From: Pseudomonadota bacterium
GTDB lineage: Bacteria > Pseudomonadota > Alphaproteobacteria > Sphingomonadales > Sphingomonadaceae
DNA length: 64,000 nt
NCBI GenBank assembly: GCA_021794525.1
Contig: JAJYQP010000093.1
Location: 1-64,000, forward strand
Direction: 5' to 3'
A program made the position numbers and the translations under genes. Shown here piece by piece: positions 17,749 to 30,729 of the stretch. Each line of letters starts with the position of its first letter. The stretch's first letter is position 1. The notes beneath the pieces are model-generated. The model was not told where the DNA came from, did not search any database, and saw only the letters and a program-made list of their open reading frames with translations.

Positions 17749-18795
17749 ATGCGCAAACTGGTGAGCAGGATCCTCCCGCAAGGTGACACCCGAAACGCGC
17801 AAGGTAACACCGCCAGGCCGCAAGGTGGCGCATTTGCGCGCAAGGGGTCGGAAATAACCCTTGGACCGTGCAACAGGTGGTCCGGGTCTCGGTCGGCTTT
17901 CGCCCTCGCACTCGCGCCGCTGGCGCTCTCCGCTTGCGCCGGCGGGCCCGAGCCGGTCTCGCTCGTCGACAGCGCTCCCGCGCAGCGCGCCTGGGTGGCG
18001 CAGTGCGAGGATTGGGACGAGTGGGACAAGCCCGGCCCGCCCTTCCGCATCTACGGCGACACCTATTATGTCGGCACCTGCGGTATAACCGCGATCCTGG
18101 TGGCGGGCGCGGACGGACACACGCTGATCGACAGCGGGACCGACAAGGGAGCGGACGCGGTCCTCGCCAACATCCGCGCGCTCGGCTTCTTCCCGCAGGA
18201 CGTGAAGACCCTGCTGACGAGCCACGAGCATTTCGACCATGTCGGCGGCATGGCGAAGCTGCAGGCAGCCACCGGGGCGCGGATCGTGACCACGGCGGCC
18301 GCCGCCGCCGTGCTGCGAAGCGGAAAGCCGGGGGCCGACGATCCGCAGGCGACATCGGATCACCCGCCGTTCGCGCCGGTGACCGGGCCGATGACGATCC
18401 TGACGCGGGCCACGATGCAACGCTTCGCCGGGCGCGAGTTCACGCCGATCTTCACGCCCGGCCACACGCCGGGCGCGTTGAGCTGGCGCTGGCGCGACTG
18501 CGAAGGCACCGACTGCCAGTCGATCGTCTATGCCGACAGCCTGAACCCGATCAGCGCCGACGGCTACCGCTTCTCCGACAACCCCCGGCTGATCGCTGCG
18601 ATGCGCCGGGGACTTCGCGACCTCGCCCGCGTGGACTGCGAAATCGTGCTGGCTCCGCACCCCGCCGCCGCCCTGATGCGCGACCGGCTCTCCGGCACCA
18701 GCCCGCTGGTGAACCGGAGCGGTTGCCGCAACTACGCGACCACCGCCAGCGCCCGCCTCGACGCGCGCCTCGCCGCGGAGCGCAAGGGTGGCTGA
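17749..18795 (+). CDS. subclass B3 metallo-beta-lactamase, lipoprotein-type
   Basis: Hydrolyses beta-lactams with two zinc ions. Ligands for a B3 enzyme are all visible: HEHFDH (159-164), H239 in PGHTPGAL, ADSLN with S264, and H304 in APHP. A lipobox LSAC (Cys63) follows a hydrophobic segment, so the mature protein should be anchored in the outer membrane or released to the periplasm. The ATG at 17749 follows a very strong GGGAGGAAAGAGA site, but it leaves an abnormal n-region of about 48 residues before the hydrophobic core, containing QGDTRNA/QGNTARP/QGGAFAR repeats. No other start codon exists in frame closer to the core. A quenching lactonase or other MBL-fold enzyme is a less likely reading. 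Confidence 0.85.
   Translation: MRKLVSRILPQGDTRNAQGNTARPQGGAFARKGSEITLGPCNRWSGSRSAFALALAPLALSACAGGPEPVSLVDSAPAQRAWVAQCEDWDEWDKPGPPFRIYGDTYYVGTCGITAILVAGADGHTLIDSGTDKGADAVLANIRALGFFPQDVKTLLTSHEHFDHVGGMAKLQAATGARIVTTAAAAAVLRSGKPGADDPQATSDHPPFAPVTGPMTILTRATMQRFAGREFTPIFTPGHTPGALSWRWRDCEGTDCQSIVYADSLNPISADGYRFSDNPRLIAAMRRGLRDLARVDCEIVLAPHPAAALMRDRLSGTSPLVNRSGCRNYATTASARLDARLAAERKGG
17777..17845 (+). repeat. four CGCAAGG direct repeats spaced 21, 21 and 20 bp
   Basis: CGCAAGGTGACACC (17777), CGCAAGGTAACACC (17798), CGCAAGGTGGC (17819) and CGCAAGGGG (17839). The first three are in phase with codons, the fourth is not, which argues for a DNA-level motif. A 21-bp period equals two helical turns. They sit inside the proposed 5' coding part of the B3 beta-lactamase. 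Confidence 0.6.
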
Positions 18796-19684
18796 AGCCT
18801 GGAAGCTCACCGCTTTCGGCAGCAAGAATGCCATCGAAGCCGCGCTGGTGGCACAGGAAGTGGCTGTGGACTGGGACGAGTCCATCGGGCTCGCCGGGTT
18901 CGAAGTGGCCGAGGACAAGCCCGAGGAGTGGCGCCTCGACGCCTACCTCCCGCGCAAGCCGACTGCTGCCGACCGCAAGGCCATAGACGGCCTCTTCGCG
19001 GGTAAGCCGCTGCGCTTCAACACGGAGCGGCTGCCCGAGGCCGACTGGGTGACGGAAAGCCAGAAGGGCATCGACCCGATCCGCGCGGGCCGCTTCCATG
19101 TCCGCACCCCCGAGCACCCGGCCGATCCGGGCGTGGTCGATCTCGTCATCCCGGCGAGCCAGGCCTTCGGCACCGGCCAGCACGCCACAACGGCCGGCTG
19201 CCTGATCATGCTGGAACGGATGCGGCGCGAGGGGCTGGCGGTGCGCAATCTGATCGATGTCGGCACCGGCACGGGCCTCCTCGCCTTCGCCGCCCGCACC
19301 TTGTGGCCGCAAGCCTTCATCACCGCCTCCGACATCGACTCCGTATGCGAAACGGTGGTGGCCGACAACGCGGCGCTCAACGGCATTCCGCTCGGCGCAG
19401 ACCGCGGCGCGGTGCTGATGACGACCGCGGAGGGACTCGACAGCCCGCTCCTCCGGGCGCGCGGTCCCTATGACCTGCTGATCGCCAACATCCTCGCCCG
19501 GCCGCTGATCGCGCTCGCACCGGACTTCGCCCGCGCGGTGGTGCCGGGAGGGAGCGTGCTGCTGGCGGGACTGCTGACCACGCAGGAAGCCAAGGTGCGC
19601 CGCGCGTATCGGCTGCGCGGCTTCCGACTCGCGCGACGCATGGTGCACGGCGACTGGTCGATCCTGTGGCTGCGCAGGCGCTGA
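18788..19684 (+). CDS. prmA: 50S ribosomal protein L11 methyltransferase
   Basis: Trimethylates residues of ribosomal protein L11 with SAM. 298 residues: an N-terminal substrate-recognition domain, a linker with ASQAFGTGQHATT, SAM motif DVGTGTGLLAFAA near 156-168 and the catalytic-domain signature LLIANILARPL. The start is a GTG overlapping the beta-lactamase stop by 8 bases. The N-terminal domain is shorter and more divergent than in Escherichia coli, as usual in alphaproteobacteria. The next gene overlaps its 3' end by 19 bases. Confidence 0.92.
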   Translation: MAEAWKLTAFGSKNAIEAALVAQEVAVDWDESIGLAGFEVAEDKPEEWRLDAYLPRKPTAADRKAIDGLFAGKPLRFNTERLPEADWVTESQKGIDPIRAGRFHVRTPEHPADPGVVDLVIPASQAFGTGQHATTAGCLIMLERMRREGLAVRNLIDVGTGTGLLAFAARTLWPQAFITASDIDSVCETVVADNAALNGIPLGADRGAVLMTTAEGLDSPLLRARGPYDLLIANILARPLIALAPDFARAVVPGGSVLLAGLLTTQEAKVRRAYRLRGFRLARRMVHGDWSILWLRRR

Positions 19685-20352
19685 GAACCGCCTTGCGCGG
19701 TTTCGGCTGGGTCGGCGGCGCGCTGCTGGCCGCCGTCGCCGCCGTGGGCCTCGCGGCGTGGATCGGTTCCTCGCTGGCCCGCAACCCGGACTGGCGCGAG
19801 CCCTCTGAGGGGGTGGAGATAATGGTCGGTACCAACGGCGTGCACACCGAGATCGTGCTCCCGCTGGTAACGCCGGAGAAGGACTGGCGTGGCAATTTCC
19901 CCGCCGGCGATCTCGGCGCCCCCTCGCGGCCTTATACTCACGTGGCGGTTAGCTGGGGCGAGCGGGAGGTGTTCCTCAACACCCCGACCTGGGCCGACCT
20001 GCGCCCTGTCACTGCTTTCCGTGCGATGACAGGCGGGGACGCGCTGCTGCACGTTGCGCATTACGTCCGACCGGCGCCCGGCCTCGAAAACAGGCCGCTC
20101 ACGCTCACCAGCGCCCAGTATCGCCGCCTCGTTGCGCGAATAGAGCGCGCCCTGCCGCCGCGCGGCGCGCGCGTGATCCATCGCGGCTATGCCGGCTGGG
20201 ACGTGTTCTACGACAGCCCGGGCCGTTACGACTGGCGCAACACCTGCAACCAGTGGACCAGCGACACGCTGGCGGCGGCGGGCGTGCGCATCGGTCGCTG
20301 GACGCCGTTTGCGGGCGGGGTGATGAAATGGATACCGGAACCGGAGGCCTGA
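19666..20352 (+). CDS. TIGR02117/DUF2459 family membrane-anchored protein
   Basis: 228 residues with one N-terminal membrane helix (about 12-34) and a periplasmic domain. GTNGVHTEIVLP, a WGEREVFLNTP segment and NTCNQWTSDTL resemble a papain-like (NlpC-type) catalytic layout with Cys and His, though activity in the family is unproven. The GTG start overlaps the end of prmA. Last gene of the plus-strand run that begins with the SDR; it converges on ligA. Confidence 0.75.
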   Translation: MAAQALRTALRGFGWVGGALLAAVAAVGLAAWIGSSLARNPDWREPSEGVEIMVGTNGVHTEIVLPLVTPEKDWRGNFPAGDLGAPSRPYTHVAVSWGEREVFLNTPTWADLRPVTAFRAMTGGDALLHVAHYVRPAPGLENRPLTLTSAQYRRLVARIERALPPRGARVIHRGYAGWDVFYDSPGRYDWRNTCNQWTSDTLAAAGVRIGRWTPFAGGVMKWIPEPEA

Positions 20353-20408
20353 AAAACGAAAGGGCTCGGCCAGCTTCGATAGACCCCCTGTCTCGAAGCG
20401 GCCGAGCC
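20350..20408 (-). terminator. terminator downstream of ligA
   Basis: GGCTCGGCC (20363-20371) pairs with GGCCGAGCC (20400-20408), with an inner CTTCGA/TCGAAG stem. Read on the minus strand it is followed by TTTCGTTTTTC (20360-20350). It lies about 240 bases past the ligA stop. The intervening 20409-20648 holds a small GTCCCG/CGGGAC hairpin and no recognisable gene. Confidence 0.65.
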
Positions 20409-20648
20409 ACATGGTTCGCCCTCGCCTGCGCAAGCGATTGCGACGCGCCATGCGATCGAAGTTCGCAGCACCGCCGCAGCGCGACGCGCGTACACCCGAT
20501 CTCCCCCAACGGCGACAGCGCAAGCCCCCGATGCCGCTCGTTCAGCCGAACCGACTCGATCCGGCAGCGCGATGGGAGCTTGCTACAGCATGTCGCGGGC
20601 CAAGAATTGTATCCAGCCGACATAGTCCCGCAACGGGACACAACGTCC

Positions 20649-24373
<3,725 letters not shown>

Positions 24374-24463
24374 ACGCCGTGCCTATCGCAAGCCGCGCCT
24401 CCAGTCACCACGCGGAGCCGACGCGAGCCTGCGTCATGCACAACCCCGGCGCCGTACCCGGTC

Positions 24464-25258
24464 CTAGCTGGCAGTCGCGTCCGGCGCGTACTTCTGCATC
24501 AGGCGATAGGCGCGTTCGTACCATTTATTGCCAGGATAGTTCGCGCCCAGAACGGCGGCGTATTTCTTCGCCTCGCCCTGCAGACCGAGCGAGAGATTGC
24601 TTTCCACCAGGCGATAGAGCGCCTCGGGGGTGTGGCTGGTGGTCTGGTAGTTCTCGACCACGTTTTGGAACTTGATTGTCGCCGCGATCCACTTGCCGCT
24701 GCGCTCGTAATATCGGCCGATCTCCATCTCCTTGCCCGCGAGATGGTCCTCGACGAGGTCGAGCTTAAGCTTGGCGTCGGAGGCATATTCGGTGCCGGGG
24801 AAGCGCTTGGCGATCTCTTCCAGCGCGGTCTTGGCCTGGAGCGTGATCTTCTGGTCGCGCTCCACGTCGCTGATCTGCTCGTAATAGCTGAGCCCGATCA
24901 GGTAGTAGGCGTAAGGCGCGTCCTTGTTGCCCGGGTGAATCTCCAGGAAGCGGCGCGCGGAATCGATCGCCTTGTTGTAATCGGCCGCGGCGTAATAGCT
25001 GAAGGCGCTCATCAGCTGGGCGCGGCGGGCCCAGGGCGAGTAGGGATGCTGGCGCTCCACCTCGTCGAACAGCGCGGCGGCGAGCTTGGGCTGGTTACGA
25101 TCGAGCCGGTCCTTCGCGGCGGCGTAGAGCGTTTCGACGTCGCGGGCGACATAGGCGGTGTCGGCGCCCTTCTTCCCGGTCGTGGCGCAGGCCGCAAGCA
25201 TCAGCGGGATGAGCGAGGCGGCGACGAGGCGGCGAAAGCGCGGAGCGTTGAGCGTCAT
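24464..25258 (-). CDS. bamD: outer-membrane assembly lipoprotein BamD
   Basis: Essential lipoprotein of the BAM complex that inserts beta-barrels into the outer membrane. 264 residues: signal peptide with lipobox LAAC (Cys24), then TPR repeats with the motifs ALFDEVERQHPYSPWARRA and RRFLEIHPGNKDAPYAYYL. Length and repeat pattern are normal. First gene of the bamD-recN-ligA run, with its promoter in the 147 bases shared with divergent proA. Confidence 0.95.
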   Translation of the reverse strand: MTLNAPRFRRLVAASLIPLMLAACATTGKKGADTAYVARDVETLYAAAKDRLDRNQPKLAAALFDEVERQHPYSPWARRAQLMSAFSYYAAADYNKAIDSARRFLEIHPGNKDAPYAYYLIGLSYYEQISDVERDQKITLQAKTALEEIAKRFPGTEYASDAKLKLDLVEDHLAGKEMEIGRYYERSGKWIAATIKFQNVVENYQTTSHTPEALYRLVESNLSLGLQGEAKKYAAVLGANYPGNKWYERAYRLMQKYAPDATAS

Positions 25259-25405
25259 GGAGCGCGCCTATAGCCAGCGCTGGCGTGAACGCCAAGTGAA
25301 GCCGGTGTCGAAAGCGGGGCCAAACGCGGTTGTCGATAGCCTGCATTGGACCCGCCCAATACGGCTTGACCTTGCCACCATCGCGGCAAGACGCAAGGAT
25401 GGCGC

Positions 25406-26686
25406 ATGGCCCGCGACGATACCGCCTCCGAAACGCCCGAGAGCCATGTGCGCGATCTCGGCACCAGGGCCCGCGCCGCCCTGCCCGCGCTTGCCGTGGC
25501 GTCGCGCGAGGCAAAGGACGCGGCCCTCGCGAGTGCCGCGAGAGCGCTGCGTGCCGGTCGGCAGGCGCTGCTCTCCGCCAACGCCGCCGACATCGCCGCA
25601 GCGCGCGCCGGGGGCATGGCGGAAAGCTTCATCGACCGGCTGACTCTCACCGAAGAACGGATCGAGGGCATCGCCGCCGGACTGGAGGCGGTCGCCGCCC
25701 TGCCCGATCCGGTCGGTCGCCTGCTCGACACCACCAGCCGCCCCAATGGTCTCGTCATCGAGCGCGTTGCGGTGCCGATCGGGGTCATCGGCATGATCTT
25801 CGAATCGCGTCCCAACGTCGCCGCCGATGCAGGCGCGCTGTGCCTCAAGAGCGGCAATGCGGTGATTTTGCGCGGCGGCAGCGACTCCGCGCGTTCGACC
25901 GCGCTTATCGTGGAAGCGATGCGGATGGGCCTCGCCGAGGCCGGCCTGCCAGAGGACGCGGTGCAGGCGGTCGGCACCTACGACCGCGCCGCCGTGGCGG
26001 AGCTGCTGCGCGGCGCAGGCGGAACCGTCGACCTCGTGATCCCGCGCGGCGGCAAGGGGCTCGTCGGCCTCGTCCAGCGCGAGGCGCGGGTGCCGACGCT
26101 GCTCCATCTCGAGGGCAACTGCCACAGCTACGTTCACGAAGGCGCCGACCTCGCCAAGGCGCTGGCGGTGATCGTCAACGCAAAGCTCCGCCGCACGGGC
26201 GTCTGCGGTGCGACCGAGAGCGTTCTGGTCGATCGCGCCATCGCACCCGCCTTCGTGCCGATGCTGGCCGAGGCCTTCGCCGGACGCTGCGAGCTGCGCG
26301 GCGATGCGGTCGCCCACGCGCTCGATCCGCGGATCGTGCCTGCCGGCAAGGAGGACTGGGACACCGAATACCTCGACGCCATTGCCTCGGTCGCGGTCGT
26401 CGGTGGGCTGGACGAGGCTGTCGCCTGGGTCAACGTGCATGGCTCGCACCACACCGATGCGATCCTGACCGAGGACCGGGCCGCCGCCGAGCGATTCCTC
26501 GCCGACGTGGACAGCGCCATCGTCATCCACAACGCCAGCACCCAGTTCGCCGACGGTGGCGAGTTCGGGATGGGCGCCGAGATCGGCATCGCCACCGGCC
26601 GCTTCCATGCCCGTGGGCCGGTCGGGCTCGAACAGTTGACGACCTATAAATACCGGGTGCGCGGCAGCGGCCAGACCCGCCCGTGA
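25406..26686 (+). CDS. proA: gamma-glutamyl phosphate reductase
   Basis: Second step of proline synthesis from glutamate: NADPH reduction of glutamyl 5-phosphate to the semialdehyde. 426 residues of the aldehyde-dehydrogenase superfamily. Catalytic Cys267 in TGVCGATES, the substrate segment IFESRPNV and the C-terminal [20 protein letters not shown] all match. The start at 25406 follows an AAGGATGGCGC context with a weak ribosome site. No proB is adjacent. It converges on the nitronate-monooxygenase-like gene with 6 bases between stops. Confidence 0.95.
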   Translation: MARDDTASETPESHVRDLGTRARAALPALAVASREAKDAALASAARALRAGRQALLSANAADIAAARAGGMAESFIDRLTLTEERIEGIAAGLEAVAALPDPVGRLLDTTSRPNGLVIERVAVPIGVIGMIFESRPNVAADAGALCLKSGNAVILRGGSDSARSTALIVEAMRMGLAEAGLPEDAVQAVGTYDRAAVAELLRGAGGTVDLVIPRGGKGLVGLVQREARVPTLLHLEGNCHSYVHEGADLAKALAVIVNAKLRRTGVCGATESVLVDRAIAPAFVPMLAEAFAGRCELRGDAVAHALDPRIVPAGKEDWDTEYLDAIASVAVVGGLDEAVAWVNVHGSHHTDAILTEDRAAAERFLADVDSAIVIHNASTQFADGGEFGMGAEIGIATGRFHARGPVGLEQLTTYKYRVRGSGQTRP

Positions 26687-26692
26687 CCGAAC

Positions 26693-28099
26693 TCAATCCC
26701 CCGTCAGAATCCGGTCTACCAGTTCCTTCACGGTGGGGGTGAAGTTGTTCGAATAGAACGGGTCCTGCTTGAAGCGGTAGGCGGCGTGGCCGGCAAACAT
26801 CAGGTTCTGTTCGACATCGCCCCCATGGGCGATCTCCTGCAAGGTCTTCTGGATGCAGAAGCTGCGCGGATCAGCGAGGCGACCGGTGGTGTAGTCGCCG
26901 TGGTCCTTCCAGCTACTGAACTGGCAATGGCTGAGACAGCCCATGCAATCCTTCTGGTCCTTGCGAATCTCGTCACGCTTCTCGGGCGTGACATAGACCA
27001 CGGTATCGTCCGGCGTCTTCAACGGCTCGGTGTGGCCAGCGGCGAACCACGCCTTGGCCCGTTCGTAGTCCTTGGGCGCCACCCAGAAGTTCTTGCCGCG
27101 CACGCCCACGTCGAGCTGGCGGGTATGCTCGCCCGCCTGGACCCTGCTGTAGGGGATCTGCCGTTCCGACCGGTGAATCAGGTCCCACAGGAAGGAGTTC
27201 TTGACCGCGCTCGAATAGAAGCCGGTGGGCGAAAACTTGTGCAGCAACACGTCGCCCTCGTCCAATGTGCGCAGGTGATCCTTCCATTCCTGGGGGATCG
27301 GGCTTTCGTGGGTCAGCAGCGGACGGGTTCCGAACTGGAAGACGATCTTGCCGAGCTCTGGATTGTCGATCCAGTCGTTCCATTCGCGCAGGAACCAGAC
27401 GCCGCCCGCCATCACGATGGCGGTGTCCTCGGACACGCCCTCGGCGCGCATCGTTTCGCGCAGCGCCTTGACGCGCGGATAGGGGTCTTCGGGCCGGGTC
27501 GGGTCCTCGGCATTGGAGAGGCCGTTGTGCCCGCCCGCAAGCCACGGGTCTTCATAGACCACCGCCGCCATCAGGTCGGCAACCTTGGAATAGCTGCGCT
27601 TCCACAACGCGCGGAAGGCGCGCGCGGAGCTGACGATGGGGAGATAGTGGACGTTGAAGCGCTGCGCGATCTCGGCGAGCTTGTAGGGCATCCCCGCGCC
27701 GCAGGTCACGCCGGTGACCATGCCGCGGGTGCGCTCCAGCACGCCTTCGAGCACCGCCTGCGCCCCGCCCATCTCCCACAGCACGTTGATGTTGATGGCG
27801 CCCTTCCCGCTCGCGACCTCATAGGCGCGGCGCACCTGCTCCACCGCGCCGTCGATGGCGTAGCGGATCAGCTGCTGGTGCCGTTCGGTGCGGGTCAGCT
27901 GGTCATAGACCTGCGGGATGATGCGCCCTTCGGCGTCGTAGCTGTCGGCATTGACCGCGCTGACCGTGCCGATGCCGCCGGCCGCCGCCCATGCGCCCGA
28001 GCTCATGCCGTTGGTGGCGGACACGCCCTTCCCGCCCTCGACCAGCGGCCATACCTCGCGGCCGCCGTAAAGGATGGGCTGGAGACCCTTGAACGTCAT
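26693..28099 (-). CDS. nitronate-monooxygenase-family protein with C-terminal cysteine cluster
   Basis: 468 residues. The N-terminal two-thirds is an FMN TIM barrel of the 2-nitropropane dioxygenase type (VTGVTCGAGMPYKL, HYLPIVSSARAFRALW, AIVMAGGVWF). Near the C-terminus C385, C388, C392 and C415 form CX2CX3CX22C, which could bind an iron-sulfur cluster; classical nitronate monooxygenases lack this. The ATG at 28099 has a GGAGAGA ribosome site. The gene is last in the minus-strand series after the lipoprotein methyltransferase. Flavin use is likely; substrate and cluster are unproven. Confidence 0.78.
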   Translation of the reverse strand: MTFKGLQPILYGGREVWPLVEGGKGVSATNGMSSGAWAAAGGIGTVSAVNADSYDAEGRIIPQVYDQLTRTERHQQLIRYAIDGAVEQVRRAYEVASGKGAININVLWEMGGAQAVLEGVLERTRGMVTGVTCGAGMPYKLAEIAQRFNVHYLPIVSSARAFRALWKRSYSKVADLMAAVVYEDPWLAGGHNGLSNAEDPTRPEDPYPRVKALRETMRAEGVSEDTAIVMAGGVWFLREWNDWIDNPELGKIVFQFGTRPLLTHESPIPQEWKDHLRTLDEGDVLLHKFSPTGFYSSAVKNSFLWDLIHRSERQIPYSRVQAGEHTRQLDVGVRGKNFWVAPKDYERAKAWFAAGHTEPLKTPDDTVVYVTPEKRDEIRKDQKDCMGCLSHCQFSSWKDHGDYTTGRLADPRSFCIQKTLQEIAHGGDVEQNLMFAGHAAYRFKQDPFYSNNFTPTVKELVDRILTGD

Positions 28100-28131
28100 C
28101 GAATTCTCTCTCCCCTGCGGGCCGGTGTGCG

Positions 28132-28863
28132 TCAGGCGGGTGGCCCGCCGGGCTGTGGTGTGCTGCCCTTGCACGCCTTGATCTGCCCGGGTTCGGGTCT
28201 CTTAGACCCGCGCTCGAACTGTGCATAGTAGCCCTGGAGCTCGGGCGCGTCCTTGAAGGCGACGAGGCGATAGCCGGTCGCTTCCAGCTCGCACGAAAGA
28301 AGCAGAGGCGGGATGCCGTGCTTGTCGGTGGGCCGGTCGACATCGACTACCACCACCTGCCCGCCCGGCTTCAGCGCGGGCCACATGTTCCACAGGAACT
28401 CGTAGGGCTCCTGCACCTCGTGATACATATGGACGAGGAAGATGCGGTCGAAGCTGTTTTCCGGAAGCTTGGGGTCCGCGGGGCTGCCGAGCTTGATCGA
28501 GACATTGTCGAGCCGCTCGCGCACCACCCGTTCGCCCAGCCGGTCGAGCGCGCCGCGGTCGATGTCCTGCGCCAGCACACGGCCCGTCGCGCCCACCTTG
28601 TCGGCGAGGCGGACGGTGTAATAGCCCTCGCCCGCGCCAATGTCCGCGACCGCCATGCCCGGCGCGACTTCGGCAAGGCGCATGACGCTTTCCGCCTCGC
28701 CGCGCTGGTCGCGTGCATCCTCATTCGAAAACTCGGTCGCGCCGAGGCCGGACACCGGCCGGTCGGGCTGCGGGAACTGGCTATCGCGATCACCCGCTTG
28801 CTGGCAGCCCGCAATTGCGAGCGCGAGAGCGACGAGGGTGGCCGAGGTTCTGGCAGGCGACAT
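28132..28863 (-). CDS. class I SAM methyltransferase with lipoprotein signal
   Basis: 243 residues. A class I methyltransferase core has motif I VADIGAGEGYYTVRL (about 68-82) and the acidic motif II region VLAQDIDRG. It is preceded by a typical lipoprotein signal with lipobox IAGC (Cys20). SAM is cytosolic, so export of such an enzyme is unexpected: the protein may have lost activity, bind another ligand, or the signal may not be used. The ATG at 28863 is favoured by an AGGGG site 7 bases away; a start at 28923 would add 20 residues and weaken the signal. It sits between prfB and the nitronate-monooxygenase-like gene. Confidence 0.75.
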   Translation of the reverse strand: MSPARTSATLVALALAIAGCQQAGDRDSQFPQPDRPVSGLGATEFSNEDARDQRGEAESVMRLAEVAPGMAVADIGAGEGYYTVRLADKVGATGRVLAQDIDRGALDRLGERVVRERLDNVSIKLGSPADPKLPENSFDRIFLVHMYHEVQEPYEFLWNMWPALKPGGQVVVVDVDRPTDKHGIPPLLLSCELEATGYRLVAFKDAPELQGYYAQFERGSKRPEPGQIKACKGSTPQPGGPPA

Positions 28864-28926
28864 TACCCGCCCCTTAGCCAGCAGCGCGCGCCATGGCAAA
28901 GGCTTGAGCGCCATCTTCAGCACCGC

Positions 28927-30054
<1,128 letters not shown>

Positions 30055-30132
30055 GGGAATTCTCCGAGAAACGATGGACCGCGCGCCTAGCCCAGCCGGC
30101 ACGCGGGGGGAAGCCAGTCTGTGGCGAGCGCG

Positions 30133-30681
30133 CTAGCGCTTGGCGGCGAGCTTCTTCACGGCATCGAGGCTGCGGGCAATGTGGCCGTCGGGGGCCATGT
30201 CGGTGAAGCTGTCCGCGATCCGCCCGTCGCGCCCGATCACATAGGTAGTGCGCGTGGTCCAGCCGGGCTTGGCCTCGAGATGCACGTCATACGCCTTGAT
30301 GACGTCGGGACTGGCGGCGGCAACGGTGAACTGCCCGGCGCATTCCTTGGCCGAGAATTCCTTGAGCCTGTCGACATTCCCCGCGGTCATGCCGACGACG
30401 GTGGCCCCCGCCTTCCTGAACTCGGCGATCTTCTTGGCAAAGGCATTCGCCTCGATATTGCAGCCCGCAGTGAAGGCCGCGGGGAAGAAGTAGAGCACGA
30501 CCGGGCCCTTCTTCAGCTCCTTCGCGAGGTCGATGGTCACCGGCTTCCCGGCGCGCGCACCCTGCGCGGTGAACATCTGCGCCTTCGCCCCGTCCGCCAG
30601 AGCGGCGGCAAGCGGCGAGGCAAGGAGCGCGACCGCAGTAACGGCGGCGTGAAAGGCGGCGAAGGTGCGGATGCGGATCAT
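30133..30681 (-). CDS. periplasmic peroxiredoxin, AhpC/TSA family
   Basis: 182 residues: signal peptide (about 1-29, ending AAALA), then a thioredoxin-fold domain with the peroxidatic Cys74 in FFPAAFTAGCN. The PxxxT/SxxC pattern is kept as P-A-A-F-T-A-G-C. The resolving cysteine found five residues later in PrxQ/BCP proteins is absent (NIEANAF); C114 is the only other candidate. It should detoxify peroxides in the periplasm. The ATG at 30681 is chosen because it opens the signal peptide. It lies between the PBP1A gene and prfB, an order where these two are usually neighbours. Confidence 0.83.
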   Translation of the reverse strand: MIRIRTFAAFHAAVTAVALLASPLAAALADGAKAQMFTAQGARAGKPVTIDLAKELKKGPVVLYFFPAAFTAGCNIEANAFAKKIAEFRKAGATVVGMTAGNVDRLKEFSAKECAGQFTVAAASPDVIKAYDVHLEAKPGWTTRTTYVIGRDGRIADSFTDMAPDGHIARSLDAVKKLAAKR

Positions 30682-30729
30682 GCAAACAACATGGACCCGA
30701 TGCGGCCCGACGCCAAGCCCCAATTCGCC

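Noticed and set aside
20409-20648. Possible small RNA between the TIGR02117 gene and ligA
   Set aside because: Only a small GTCCCG/CGGGAC hairpin and the distal terminator are seen; no known RNA family or promoter could be recognised.
24374-24463. LexA box before recN
   Set aside because: No GTTC-N7-GTTC was found in the bamD-recN gap.
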